NCBI RefSeq assembly: GCF_037389425.1
Contig: NZ_JBBHKR010000082.1
Coordinates: 1 to 64,000, forward strand
Direction of reading: 5' to 3'
Source of the DNA: Stygiolobus sp037389425
GTDB taxonomy: Archaea; Thermoproteota; Thermoprotei_A; Sulfolobales; Sulfolobaceae
DNA length: 64,000 nt
The number at the start of each line of letters is the position of its first letter. The first letter of the stretch is position 1. Positions 37,159 through 46,384 of the stretch are shown one piece after another. The translations under genes were made by a program, and so were the position numbers. A model generated the notes under the pieces. The model was given only the letters and a program-made list of their open reading frames with translations, made no database searches and was not told where the DNA came from.

Positions 37159-37398
37159 ATGGATGTTAAAATTGCCGACTCAAAAGGGAGGGTTTATTTA
37201 GGTAAATGGTATGCTAATAAGAAAATTTATGTTGTGGATTTGGGTGGAGTTATAATTTTAACTCCTTATACTGCTTTTGCTGAGGAGTTAGAAAAGGTGA
37301 AGAATGTAGAGGAGTTAATGGAATTCCTTAAGTCGATATCGCCTAAGGAGTTAAAGGAAGCCTTTAGGGAAGCCTTATGGGAAAGGACGAAGTCCTAA
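37159..37398 (+). CDS. vapB: VapB-type antitoxin (second pair)
   Basis: 79 aa. The N-terminal AbrB-like hairpin DVKIADSKGRVYLGKWYANK is followed by a helical tail (ELMEFLKSISPKELKEAFRE). TATA-like TTTTTATT about 25 nt before the ATG, leaderless. It overlaps the toxin gene by 22 nt. Confidence 0.8.
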   Translation: MDVKIADSKGRVYLGKWYANKKIYVVDLGGVIILTPYTAFAEELEKVKNVEELMEFLKSISPKELKEAFREALWERTKS

Positions 37399-37754
37399 TA
37401 GATACAAGTGCGTTTATATCGAATAAGAGAAGAAAGGGGAAAGTTAGTGTAGTAACGCTAATAGAAATTATGGAATGGGCTTTAAGGAAGTATAACGAAC
37501 ATAGTAAAAAAGGTGATAAATTGAGGGCTTTAGGTTACCTAAATCTTATAACTTCACTTCCGCTAACTGTGAACGAAGTAATCGAGATAAAGGGTGACGA
37601 AATAAGAGATCTAGTGTATTATGTAACTGAGAAAAGTTTAGACCCTACCGATGCTTATCTTGCAGTTTTAAGCAAGAGGTTTAAGATGCCTATAATTACG
37701 ACGGATAAGGATTTCGAAAGGGTTAAGGATGAAATAGAAGTTATAGACCCATGA
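37377..37754 (+). CDS. vapC: VapC-type PIN-domain toxin (second pair)
   Basis: 125 aa. PIN acidic residues: VLIDTSAFIS, VTLIEIMEWAL (Glu), SLDPTDAYLAVL and IITTDKDFERV. Start is a GTG/ATG-poor region: ATG 37377 lies inside the antitoxin gene, giving tight coupling. Not closely similar to the first VapC, so an independent pair. Confidence 0.85.
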   Translation: MGKDEVLIDTSAFISNKRRKGKVSVVTLIEIMEWALRKYNEHSKKGDKLRALGYLNLITSLPLTVNEVIEIKGDEIRDLVYYVTEKSLDPTDAYLAVLSKRFKMPIITTDKDFERVKDEIEVIDP

Positions 37755-37931
37755 AATCACAATTAAGCTCAGCTAAAGAATTCCTTAATTGTTAATGAAA
37801 CTCTCAGCCTTTCTCCATTTAATTTTTCCTCATTCACGTGTTGTGAATAGTTTCAATTTTTATCAGAACCAACGTTAAACTTATTTTTAAATCTACGTTT
37901 TATTTTGAAGAGTGTGGTGATAGTGTCGTCG

Positions 37932-38411
37932 TTAAGCTACAAATTCTGGGATTAACCTTCTTTTCGTTAAGACTAGGGCTATGGAGTACATCATGCTACG
38001 AATGCTCCTATTTACTGCCTTTGTTGCTCTCTTGAATCTAATTAGCCTATCCCTTAATGAGGAATGAAAGGATTCGTTCGGGTTAACTGGCGAGACAACC
38101 GTGTGGTCTTTCAACCAGTAGTACAAGTTATAATCATCGCTCACCCATCTACCCTCTTCAGACAAATACTTTTTGACCTCAAGGAAAGTACTCTCACCCC
38201 TATCCCCCACAGAGTAAATGAGGTAAACTCCCAGCTCCGTGTACACGTAACAAGTGAAAACCCACTTGTAAAAAGCCCTAGTATTCTTGTACAAGTAAGT
38301 CCACATCTCATCAACAACCTTAGCAACAACCTTACCCTTGACCAGCTCCTCAGCCCTACCCCACAACTCAACCAACTTCTCATGCTCTTTCCTACCATAA
38401 CGCTTAATCAA
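37932..38411 (-). CDS. IS1 transposase catalytic part (InsB-like)
   Basis: 159 aa, DDE domain. WTYLYKNTRAFYKWVFTCYV and VGDRGESTF, with NESFHSSLRDRLIRFKRAT, the IS1 His/Arg C-terminal signature. It begins at a TTG inside TTGA, the overlap with the InsA stop, so it is made either by coupled re-initiation or by a frameshift at the TTTTC run to give InsAB. Joined, the residues read GTVFT/LIKRYGRKEHEKL. Confidence 0.8.
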   Translation of the reverse strand: MIKRYGRKEHEKLVELWGRAEELVKGKVVAKVVDEMWTYLYKNTRAFYKWVFTCYVYTELGVYLIYSVGDRGESTFLEVKKYLSEEGRWVSDDYNLYYWLKDHTVVSPVNPNESFHSSLRDRLIRFKRATKAVNRSIRSMMYSIALVLTKRRLIPEFVA

Positions 38412-38662
38412 GTGAAAACAGTACCAAGAGGTACGTTAAGCCTAAAAATAGCCCTCATACTCATACCATTAGCATACATTCTCAAAGCCTCCTCCCTCAA
38501 CTTCCTAGAATGATGATGATAACTAGCATCACCCAAGAAGTACTTACCACAATCCCTACACAAATACTTCTGCCTACCCAAAGGCCTACCACACTTAACA
38601 ACATGATGACTACCACAAGAGGGACAAGAAACGTCTTGCCTAAATACAAGCTTCCTACCCAT
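38408..38662 (-). CDS. IS1 InsA-like zinc-ribbon/HTH protein
   Basis: 84 aa. The zinc ribbon CPSCGSHH ... KYLCRDCGKYF is followed by an HTH (EEALRMYANGMSMRAIFRLN, VPLGTVFT). It provides DNA binding for the IS1 transposase. Overlaps the InsB-like frame by 4 nt. Confidence 0.82.
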   Translation of the reverse strand: MGRKLVFRQDVSCPSCGSHHVVKCGRPLGRQKYLCRDCGKYFLGDASYHHHSRKLREEALRMYANGMSMRAIFRLNVPLGTVFT

Positions 38663-38898
38663 AAGTAATACTCGTTATACAAATATAAATAACTTAACGA
38701 CGACACTATCTCCACACTCTATTTTAGCAGAAAAAAATTTCTACACTAAAAATTGAGTGAGTGGTTTTGGAATAAAGCATCCAGGGTAAATCTTACAGTA
38801 TGATTAGCTTAAACTAATATTCTTCTAATATTTATGGCTCTAGGTATTACGTTCCAATGCGGCAAAAGGTTTTAAGTCATCAGTAAAAAGACTATCTT

Positions 38899-39360
38899 AT
38901 GTATGTGTTATTTAAGGGAACACTTACAAACTTCCTCTTCTCACTTGATGATTACAAAACGAGAAAATCTAAACTTATACAAAAATATCCTCAAGGCTCT
39001 TTCATTTGGGGATTTAACCGATCTAGTAAACTTTTAGAAAATCAAGTAAGAGCATTTTTATACCTTAATAAATCTGAGTCACGCTTAAAAGGTGGTATAG
39101 TCTTGGAGGGTGAGATAATAGATATTGCGGAATTAAGCGAAAAATACTGGCCAGAAGGAGAATGGAAATATTATGTGACATTGAAGATTATATATATACC
39201 TAAATCGGTACTTTCTACGACAGATACAACTAGATGGAAAATAATAGATTTAGACAAACTTAAGGAAATAGGAGTTAAAATTTTACCTGGAATACAAAAA
39301 ATAGATAATGAACTTGGTAGGAGAATAGAGAAACTTTTAGGTGAGATTGATGCAAACTAG
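38899..39360 (+). CDS. EVE/PUA-like domain protein (restriction cassette)
   Basis: 153 aa. AFLYLNKSESRLKGGIVLEG, EIIDIAELSEKYWPEGEWKY, YVTLKIIYIPKSV resembles the EVE/PUA-like fold (modified-base reader), including Trp and the YWPEGEW segment. EVE domains are found next to methyltransferases and nucleases that act on modified DNA. The methyltransferase gene starts inside its 3' end. Fold assignment is moderate. Confidence 0.6.
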   Translation: MYVLFKGTLTNFLFSLDDYKTRKSKLIQKYPQGSFIWGFNRSSKLLENQVRAFLYLNKSESRLKGGIVLEGEIIDIAELSEKYWPEGEWKYYVTLKIIYIPKSVLSTTDTTRWKIIDLDKLKEIGVKILPGIQKIDNELGRRIEKLLGEIDAN

Positions 39361-40561
39361 CATTGATGATTTTCTAAATATTAAGTATCGTTCCGTGCTG
39401 TTTAGAGATATAGTGAAATTGAGGACAAATTATGTAACACACGATCTCTATCCATATCCTGCAAAATTTATTCCTAACGTGGTAAGGTATTTCATAGAAG
39501 CTTACACCAAGCCTAGAGAAACGTTATTTGACCCGTTTGCTGGATCTGGTACCGTGGCAATTGAGGCTGAGATGACAGGCAGGAATTATATTCTATGGGA
39601 TTTAAATCCAATAATAGAAATCTTGGTTAAAGCAGAAACGTGGAAGGATGAAATTTCGGAAAAGACTTTTGAGATAGACTTTAATTATAACAAAAGTTTT
39701 ATACCTAAATGGAAAAACTTAGGCTATTGGTATCCTAAAGAATTTATAGCTCAGTTATCAAGGCTTTGGGCATATTATCACGACCATCCGAACCCTTTAG
39801 TCGCAATACCGTTGTTCAAAATTACGAAATATTTCTCTTATGCTGAACTGGAGTTCCCAAAATTATATAAATCAAAATTTGCAATAGAAAGGGTCAACGG
39901 ACTGTTAAATTCTAATTGGAAAGAAATAATGAGAGATATGTATTGGAAAGAAGTTGAAAGAATTATAAGGAAGGTTAAGGAATTTCAATCTTTATGTAAA
40001 TGTGTTTCCAGCGGGAAAGTTTACGGAGGAGTAGACGTTTTAAGCGAAAGTCCTCCAAATGTAGACGCTGTAATAACTTCACCCCCCTATCTACAAGCCC
40101 AAGAATATATAAGGACGTTTAAAATTGAACTATATTGGCTGGGCTATGACGATAATAAAATAAGACAGCTAAGTAAAAAGGAAATTCCCTATAATAAACC
40201 CCCTAATGTAGAAATAAGGAGTAAAACCTTCAAGGAATACCTAGAAAAAATAAAGGAATTCGGAAATAAGAAACTGGTCGACATTTATATTACCTACTTT
40301 AGGTCACTGGCATACTTCTTTGGTAAGGTTAATGCAAGAACCTTAGGAATATTTGTGGGACCAGTAAAAGTAAGAACGCTTAGAGTACCCATAGACGAAA
40401 TATTAAAGGAGCATTTAGAATCATTAGGCTGGAAGCATGAAGTAACTTTCATAGACAAAATAGTATCTAGACGAATAAAGGAAGTGAATAAGAACCCTGC
40501 TACAAAGTTAGAAGATGAACGCACACCAACAGAGCACTTACTTATTATGAAGAAAAATTAA
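39350..40561 (+). CDS. DNA methyltransferase, SPPY type (m4C/m6A, beta-class)
   Basis: 403 aa from ATG 39350. Motif I DPFAGSGTVAIEAEMTGR (AdoMet), motif IV TSPPYLQAQEYIRT (SPPY, common in N4-cytosine and beta-class adenine methyltransferases), motif X-like YPYPAKFIPNVV before motif I. The order X-I-IV and the long middle region are beta-class. A GGTGAG precedes the ATG. Likely the modification partner of the endonuclease at 40816. Confidence 0.88.
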   Translation: MQTSIDDFLNIKYRSVLFRDIVKLRTNYVTHDLYPYPAKFIPNVVRYFIEAYTKPRETLFDPFAGSGTVAIEAEMTGRNYILWDLNPIIEILVKAETWKDEISEKTFEIDFNYNKSFIPKWKNLGYWYPKEFIAQLSRLWAYYHDHPNPLVAIPLFKITKYFSYAELEFPKLYKSKFAIERVNGLLNSNWKEIMRDMYWKEVERIIRKVKEFQSLCKCVSSGKVYGGVDVLSESPPNVDAVITSPPYLQAQEYIRTFKIELYWLGYDDNKIRQLSKKEIPYNKPPNVEIRSKTFKEYLEKIKEFGNKKLVDIYITYFRSLAYFFGKVNARTLGIFVGPVKVRTLRVPIDEILKEHLESLGWKHEVTFIDKIVSRRIKEVNKNPATKLEDERTPTEHLLIMKKN

Positions 40562-40606
40562 TTTCTTCCTTCTCCCACTTAATTTTAAACGGAATTACAA
40601 CATCAT

Positions 40607-40762
40607 ATGATAGCAATAATATACTCATGTATAGGCCCATTACATATCAAAATTGCAGAAGAAACATGTGAAAATATAGAGGAAATAAAATCTAAATGGA
40701 AATACGCATGCTTAATTGAAGTGTTTGATGATAAGAAAGAAAAGATGCTTTATACCTCATGA
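40607..40762 (+). CDS. small protein in the restriction cassette, 51 aa
   Basis: ATG 40607: MIAIIYSCIGPLHIKIAEET, CENIEEIKSKWKYACLIEVF, DDKKEKMLYTS. It has three Cys and an amphipathic rhythm, and lies in the 250-bp gap between methyltransferase and endonuclease, in the same orientation. It might be a small controller or antitoxin-like partner; no family recognised. Confidence 0.4.
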   Translation: MIAIIYSCIGPLHIKIAEETCENIEEIKSKWKYACLIEVFDDKKEKMLYTS

Positions 40763-40815
40763 TAAGATTATATCACGTAAATAACGCTTAAGTATTAGTA
40801 GACTCATAATGATGT

Positions 40816-42018
40816 ATGAACTTATTAACAGTTAAGAAGTATTTGTTTAAGCAATCACTTACAAAATTCCAAGAGATCCAGCTAAAGTACATTAACTCAA
40901 TACTACAAGATATATTGGTTCCAATTCTTTGTGATTATAAAAATATTGATATCATTAAGTCTCAGATAACAGATATAGAAAGTTTCTATTTTGGCTTTAA
41001 GCTAATCCCTTCATCAATATCAGAAAAACTAGCTCTCCAATTATACATCTCAAATAGATTTTTTATTGCTTCATCTGGCCCTAGATTCGGCTCAATATAT
41101 GAGGATCTTATTAAATCTTTTCTAGAAAATTTCGGCTACCAAGTAGATGAAAGGGTAAATATATTTAAATATACACTATTTAGTGAATATTACCAAAAAA
41201 AGTATTCCAAACAACAAAAAGTAATAGATTTTATTGCGAGAAAAGATAATAAACTTTACTTAATAGAGCAAAGAACAAGTGAGCATTCTGGTGGAAGAAC
41301 AGGTCAAGAATCACTATTAGATAAGTTTAAAGTCTTTCTGAATTGGATTATAGAAAAGTCTGCTGATCCATTAATAAAGGAAGGTTTAAGAGAAATATAT
41401 TTAATTATATTTATTTCGTATTCAGAAAAACATGAGATACTGACTGAACAAAACGTGAACAGAGGTAGAATGAATAGTTTAATTGAATATATAGTAGAAA
41501 ATCTCGGTGATTATTTTACCCGTCTGACAAATAAGGAGTTTAAAACAGAATGCATAGATCTAGCATCGTGTTTAAAAGAATATAGGAGATTAGTATTTTA
41601 TACAAATGAAATTAAAATTGAGTTTAGAATTATGATAGGAGAAGAATTCTATAAAGAAATATTAGGAGAGAAATATTCTTCGCTGAAGAATAAGATACTT
41701 AATGAAGAATTAGGAGACGATTTATGGGTAATATATTCCATTTTACCCTATGAATTAAGATTGTATTACGAGGAAGGATTTATGTGGTCTAATCGCATAT
41801 ATGAAATGTTAATTTCACGATATAATAATATTATTACCAGTGCATCTAACGAAGATGATATTATAAATAAGATAGCTAGTAAAATTATGGAAGATCAAAA
41901 AGATCTAAGATTACTGGAAACAAACAACTTATCAAAACAATATGAATACCTAAAAACTCTGTGCGCAGCTTCACTGATCCTTTATGCGTTAAAATGCCCA
42001 AGTAGATTAGGTATATAA
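40816..42018 (+). CDS. candidate type II restriction endonuclease
   Basis: 400 aa. The core KVIDFIARKDNKLYLIEQRT, SEHSGGRTGQESLLDKF has the Asp ... Glu-x-Arg spacing of a PD-(D/E)xK-type nuclease, plus the Gly-rich GGRTGxESL block seen in some type II enzymes (ApaLI-like). Adjacent DNA methyltransferase and EVE-like genes make a restriction role likely. AT-rich codon use and high Ile/Lys content resemble the methyltransferase gene. Recognition site unknown. Confidence 0.65.
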   Translation: MNLLTVKKYLFKQSLTKFQEIQLKYINSILQDILVPILCDYKNIDIIKSQITDIESFYFGFKLIPSSISEKLALQLYISNRFFIASSGPRFGSIYEDLIKSFLENFGYQVDERVNIFKYTLFSEYYQKKYSKQQKVIDFIARKDNKLYLIEQRTSEHSGGRTGQESLLDKFKVFLNWIIEKSADPLIKEGLREIYLIIFISYSEKHEILTEQNVNRGRMNSLIEYIVENLGDYFTRLTNKEFKTECIDLASCLKEYRRLVFYTNEIKIEFRIMIGEEFYKEILGEKYSSLKNKILNEELGDDLWVIYSILPYELRLYYEEGFMWSNRIYEMLISRYNNIITSASNEDDIINKIASKIMEDQKDLRLLETNNLSKQYEYLKTLCAASLILYALKCPSRLGI

Positions 42019-42792
42019 TTTAATATTATATAACTAAAAAAGATTAAAAATTATTTTATCATTTTAGTAATTACAAACAACCATTTTATTCAATAGATAC
42101 TATTCAAGAAATATATTTAGTACTACATTCCTCCGCTATTTGTCTAGCATTATCTATTAGATATATGATATTAAACAAATCATTATTTTTATTAAGAATA
42201 TATTCATTTTTCATTATAAATTCCTTGACATAATCTAGGTTAATTTTCTTAGGAGACGCTACCGAAGATCTAATATAGCCAATCTAATTCATATCTATAG
42301 TAGCATTTTAGGGAAAATCTAGAGTTAAATAATTTTCAAAATTATGTGGAGATAAATTTCGAAGTTCCATTATATACACATTAGATCTTTATGGTATATC
42401 ATAAAAAATTAAATATAAATATTATTGGAGTCCTTTATAAGAATATTATAATGCAAGGATTTTCCAATAAATGCTAGACGAACTTGATTAATAGGACTTT
42501 GAGGAGTAATATAACGTCCCACTTGGGTTTCTTGGAGTAAAGTGACTCAAGTTCACCCCTAAACGTTTCCTAAGGAAATAATTTATTGACCTTGAGCAAA
42601 AGGTCTTTCTTAGTTGAAAGTGACTTCATAATATTACCTCATCCCAATTTCCCATTTTTATCACCCTGGATAACGTCTTGTGTACAACTCCTTGTGAACC
42701 TTTCCTAATACTCCCTTCTCTTCTTAGTTCGGAACGTTTTCTTTCAACCAAAAGAGGACGAAGCGGAGTACCTTTACGTAGTTGTTTACGAG

Positions 42793-42864
42793 GGCTAGGA
42801 GGGGTTCAGAGACTGCGATCTTCATTAAAACAGTAGCTCTAATCGTTTTTTACCCCTCCTAGCC
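42793..42864. repeat. 13-bp perfect inverted repeat with a 46-nt loop
   Basis: GGCTAGGAGGGGT (42793-42805) and ACCCCTCCTAGCC (42852-42864) pair perfectly. Could be the ends of a tiny element or an RNA stem. It lies just before a MITE left end. Confidence 0.5.
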
Positions 42865-42867
42865 ATT

Positions 42868-42938
42868 AAAAAACTAGAAAAAGAAGTATAAGGGGCTGTC
42901 CATTGCCTTGGCGAGCCCCCAACTCCCTTTCTTGTAAG
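42868..42938 (-). repeat. MITE left-end fragment
   Basis: AAGAAGTATAAGGGGCTGTC, CATTGCCTTGGCGAGCCCCC, then TCCCTTTCTTGTAAG matches the left-end block of the MITE family. The TATA-like box is partly deleted. Orientation puts its outward side toward the PaREP1 gene at 43162. Confidence 0.5.
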
Positions 42939-43161
42939 GTCCTATCTTCTCTATCTTATTTACATAATAAAAGAACTTAACAAGACCTGAAGATATTAAA
43001 GAAAGTTTTTAATCTCTACATGTTAACTAATTCTATTTATTACCTCCATCACAGCCTTGTTTTGTTTTTTGTAGTTTTAATATAGTTTTAATCTTTTTCA
43101 ATAAATCTTAATCATAATAGGATTAAACGTGGTTAAATACTCTCTTACTTTATTATTATAT

Positions 43162-43650
43162 ATGCAAGAGTTACCTAAGCCATGGTTTAACTTGGAGGCT
43201 TATAAAAAGATAAGGCTTGAGGAGGCAAGATTCGAGGTCGAAATTGCAGAAAAATTTCTTCAGGAAGGACTTGTAAGAAACGCAGCAGGTAAGGTATTCC
43301 AAGCGTGGAAATCTCTATTGGCTGCATTACTTACGGATAAGAGAGATGTTCTAGTTAAGAAATATCCTAAAAAAAAGTCATTAGGGAGGAGAAAGATAGA
43401 ATTAGCAGATTGGATAATAGCTGTAGTTCCCACTTCCTACATGGAAGAACTTTCATTAATCTTAGGGAAAGAGATAAATTTATTAACAGAAAAAGCTCTC
43501 TCCATTCATGAATACCAATATAATGGCCCGGATAAAGAAGCTATATTAAGCCCTTTTAGGAGTGATGAAATTGCTGCGGAAAACATAAAGATACTTATTG
43601 ATGAAATAAAATCCATACTTCAAAGAGTTCAAAAACAAGATTTAAAATGA
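43162..43650 (+). CDS. PaREP1-family protein (second)
   Basis: 162 aa from ATG 43162 (MQELPKPWFNLEA). Family pattern: LEEARFEVEIAEKFLQEGLV, RNAAGKVFQAWKSLLAALL and the C-terminal SIHEYQYNGPDKEAILSPF, RSDEIAAENI. The open frame begins at a GTG at 43129. HEPN-like helical fold expected; more complete than the member at 10393. Confidence 0.75.
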   Translation: MQELPKPWFNLEAYKKIRLEEARFEVEIAEKFLQEGLVRNAAGKVFQAWKSLLAALLTDKRDVLVKKYPKKKSLGRRKIELADWIIAVVPTSYMEELSLILGKEINLLTEKALSIHEYQYNGPDKEAILSPFRSDEIAAENIKILIDEIKSILQRVQKQDLK

Positions 43651-43740
43651 TGAAATTCCATATTCTCTCATTCTCATTTTTATTCTACGGAGATCTTTCT
43701 ATATCATTTTATAAAGGAAAATCTCTTAAAATCATGAAAT

Positions 43741-43818
43741 TTGGAAAAAAGTAGTATTTAAACACGGGGCTATGCATCTGGCGAGGATTTCCGCCCCCTT
43801 AACCCCTTTCTTTGTAAA
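43741..43818 (-). repeat. MITE left-end fragment
   Basis: GTAGTATTTAAACACGGGGC, TATGCATCTGGCGAGGATTT, CCGCCCCCTTAACCCCTTTC, TTTGTAA is the left-end block. GTATTTAAAC is a good TATA box pointing toward the transporter gene at 43881. Confidence 0.65.
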
Positions 43819-43880
43819 ACGCTTTAATTGTCCTTCCACTCGTTAGAAAACTTTAAAGTTATATCGATTTAGTTTCGTAT

Positions 43881-45008
43881 GTGAAACCTTTAAGGACTTA
43901 TATCCTGCTCAGAAACTTTGCACTAAGCTTATCGCAACCTTTTATAGCCTTTCTCTCAGCTCTCTCTGGATTAAACGGAGAAGCGTTAGCTATAATATCC
44001 TCAGCAGGGACGGTTTTACCTTCAATAGTACAATTCGTTTTAGGCTTCGTAAGGGCTAGGGGGAAACAGCTTGTGGTAATAGGTTCTGCAATCGTAGGGA
44101 TACTTTGGGTTATACTTTCACTTATCCCTTTCAGTAGTATAATATTTGTGCCTCTATACGTATTTTTAGAAGCTAGCTTAGGCGTTTCACTTTTCGGATG
44201 GTATTTGATAATGGACACAGTAAGCGCATCTTCTAGAGGTAAGGTACTTGCTCAGTACTCATTTTATTCCACCTTGGGTGGACTTATAGCTACTCTGATC
44301 ACGGGTTTTCTCGTAGGTGATGATACAGCTCTGGTAAGACCTTTCTTCCTGACGACCGGAGTTTTGATTTTGAGTGATTCCTACATAGCTTATAAGTTTG
44401 ACGTAGACTATGAAAAACCACCAATAAAGGAGTTAAAAGTGACTAAGGAATTTCGAGATTTTCTCTTGATCACCTTTACGTTTAACGTAATATGGTCATC
44501 AGCTTGGCCTTTATTCCCCTTGGCCCAGGTTTACGTCTTCAACATGAACTTCGAGAACGTGGCTATTATCAACACAATATCAGGAGTGTCTACACTCTTG
44601 ATGCAGAACTGGGTAGGTAAACTAGTGGACAAAAACAGAAAACTGGTGATGTTTACCGGTAGACTAGCCTTAGCTACCTTTCCTCTAGCTTATGCCTTAT
44701 CTACATCCTTATATGAGATTTATCTTGCTAACGTAGTGGCCGGGTTCACTAACTCTGTTAATTCCACAGCCTATCTTTCCTATCTTTACGACAGTTCAAA
44801 GGACACGAGGAAAAGCGTGGGTCTTTATAACGCGGTAACCGCCCTTGGAGACCTTACGGGATCAAGTATCGGTGGTATTACGGCACAACTAGTTACGAGT
44901 TATTTCGGCGTAGTTCAGGGGATAAGGGATATGATGTTAGCAATTGCTGTATTAAGGATATTAGCTTCATTATTTTACTTAAGGCTTCACGAACCTGTTA
45001 AGGCGTAG
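43881..45008 (+). CDS. MFS transporter
   Basis: 375-aa integral membrane protein with about 11-12 helices, N-terminus RTYILLRNFALSLSQPFIAF, and MFS-like loops (GRLALATFPLAYAL, DSSKDTRKSVGLYNAVTALG). No ligand signature. It starts at a GTG (no ATG in frame nearby). Its 3' end overlaps the convergent PQQ protein gene by 22 nt. A MITE TATA box lies about 120 nt upstream. Confidence 0.85.
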   Translation: MKPLRTYILLRNFALSLSQPFIAFLSALSGLNGEALAIISSAGTVLPSIVQFVLGFVRARGKQLVVIGSAIVGILWVILSLIPFSSIIFVPLYVFLEASLGVSLFGWYLIMDTVSASSRGKVLAQYSFYSTLGGLIATLITGFLVGDDTALVRPFFLTTGVLILSDSYIAYKFDVDYEKPPIKELKVTKEFRDFLLITFTFNVIWSSAWPLFPLAQVYVFNMNFENVAIINTISGVSTLLMQNWVGKLVDKNRKLVMFTGRLALATFPLAYALSTSLYEIYLANVVAGFTNSVNSTAYLSYLYDSSKDTRKSVGLYNAVTALGDLTGSSIGGITAQLVTSYFGVVQGIRDMMLAIAVLRILASLFYLRLHEPVKA

Positions 45009-46384
45009 ATTGGTATTACGTCTACAACACCATTTATTCCTACCATTATTACTGAGTTTTGTGTTACTAGTAAGTTACCTGGCCCAGGCATAACCGGAGT
45101 TAATACCGACTTTACCATTTGGCCATTTAGCTTTAGCACATATAAAGTACCCTCTCTGGATTGTATAAGTATATAAGAATTGTAGGCTATGTCCACGTTG
45201 CTAACTGTTGGACCCGTCAAGAATTCCCAGATAACTTTTCCGTTAGTAACATTTACTGCGTATAGTATTCCTACCGGAGAATCATGATAAACTACCCCGT
45301 GATAAATTACTGGTGCTGGAGATTCGAGGTATTTGGGTATTGGAGCATTTCCTTCGTTTAAGTACCATAACATTCTACCGTTAGACGCGTTAAACGCTAC
45401 AAGGAACTCACTCATGGTTATGTTAGATATATGAACGGTATAAGAAGTTACAACTATCCCGTCATAATAGGCTGGCGATGAGTCGTCAAGTCCACCAAAA
45501 GTCAATCCAGTAGTCGAGAAGTTATAATCCCAAATTACCTGGCCGTCATCCGCATCTATAGCCCAGAACACGTAAGGGTTTGCCGTTCCGAAATATATTG
45601 TGTTCCCTACTAAAAGAAGTGAAGACATACTGTCGTAAGACCCTAGATACCTTTGCCATATCAGTTTACCATTATCTACGTTTAGTGCAAAGACTTCACC
45701 ATTCCCGTTTGCTTCAATTACCATCCCTTTGTAAATTACCGGAGTCGGCATATCCTCCCCGAGAGTCGTGTAGTTCCATATTACTTTACCATTTGTTACG
45801 TTAAGGGCTATTACTGCGTTTTCTCCAGTCCCCCTAACGGTGGTGTTGAGGAAACACGCGTTTCCCAGACCTATGATAACCTCGTCCTTATAGACCAACG
45901 GCACAGTCATGATCTGATTTGGGAACTTGTCTAGCCACACTACTCGCCCGTCGGATATGTTAATCGCGAAGAGACAACCTAACAGTTCCTTCAATTCACC
46001 CGTTGTCATGTTCATTACTCCTGAAGTCACTACGTACATTAAGTCCCCGTATATAGTAGGAGGAACTACAATAGCTCCAGTCAAATTCAACATAAAGTAA
46101 CCGGTCTTTATAGGCACATAGTATATGTGCTGAGGATCACCCTCAAACATGTAATTTGCAGGCGTATAACCTTTAGGCTTGTTCGGAATTGATTGTATAA
46201 GGGAGTATGTAGGGGTGGGAGATTTTGTTAGTGAAGGTAAACTTGTTATGTTTACTTTTTGATTTTCTTGAACTGAATAAGTTTTAGCGAAGTAAAACTC
46301 AGTCAAAAACAGATATTCTGATGATAATAATAAAAAATAATTGTAATTATCAGAATAATTGATTTTAACTTTTCCACGTAACAC
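44987..46384 (-). CDS. PQQ-type beta-propeller protein
   Basis: 465 aa, with about seven repeats of the PQQ-propeller kind: DGRVVWLDKFPN, NGKVIWNYTTLG, NGKLIWQRYLGS, DGQVIWDYNFST, NGRMLWYLNEGN, NGKVIWEFLTGP. Many N-x-S/T sites suggest a glycosylated surface protein. The start GTG 46384 has a TATA-like stretch at leaderless distance, but residues 8-35 of the frame are not a signal peptide; a hydrophobic run (SIILIITIIF) exists in another frame just after LRGKVK, so a frameshift in the signal sequence is possible. Confidence 0.8.
   Translation of the reverse strand: MLRGKVKINYSDNYNYFLLLSSEYLFLTEFYFAKTYSVQENQKVNITSLPSLTKSPTPTYSLIQSIPNKPKGYTPANYMFEGDPQHIYYVPIKTGYFMLNLTGAIVVPPTIYGDLMYVVTSGVMNMTTGELKELLGCLFAINISDGRVVWLDKFPNQIMTVPLVYKDEVIIGLGNACFLNTTVRGTGENAVIALNVTNGKVIWNYTTLGEDMPTPVIYKGMVIEANGNGEVFALNVDNGKLIWQRYLGSYDSMSSLLLVGNTIYFGTANPYVFWAIDADDGQVIWDYNFSTTGLTFGGLDDSSPAYYDGIVVTSYTVHISNITMSEFLVAFNASNGRMLWYLNEGNAPIPKYLESPAPVIYHGVVYHDSPVGILYAVNVTNGKVIWEFLTGPTVSNVDIAYNSYILIQSREGTLYVLKLNGQMVKSVLTPVMPGPGNLLVTQNSVIMVGINGVVDVIPIYALTGS

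Larger units (their letters stand above)
37909..38720 (-). mobile_element. IS1-family insertion sequence, about 812 bp
   Basis: The terminal inverted repeats AGAGTGTGGTGATAGTGTCG and CGACACTATCTCCACACTCT differ at one position and extend into GTCGTTAAG. They enclose two overlapping minus-strand frames in the InsA/InsB layout. Confidence 0.88.
42019..43161. other. 1.1-kb gene-poor region with relics and repeats
   Basis: At about 42090-42287 (minus strand) there is an open frame without a start (SVASPKKINLDYVKEFIMKN, EYILNKNNDLFNIIYLIDNA), possibly a gene fragment of the restriction locus. A 13-bp inverted repeat lies at 42793-42864 and a MITE left end at 42868-42938. No intact gene. Confidence 0.45.
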
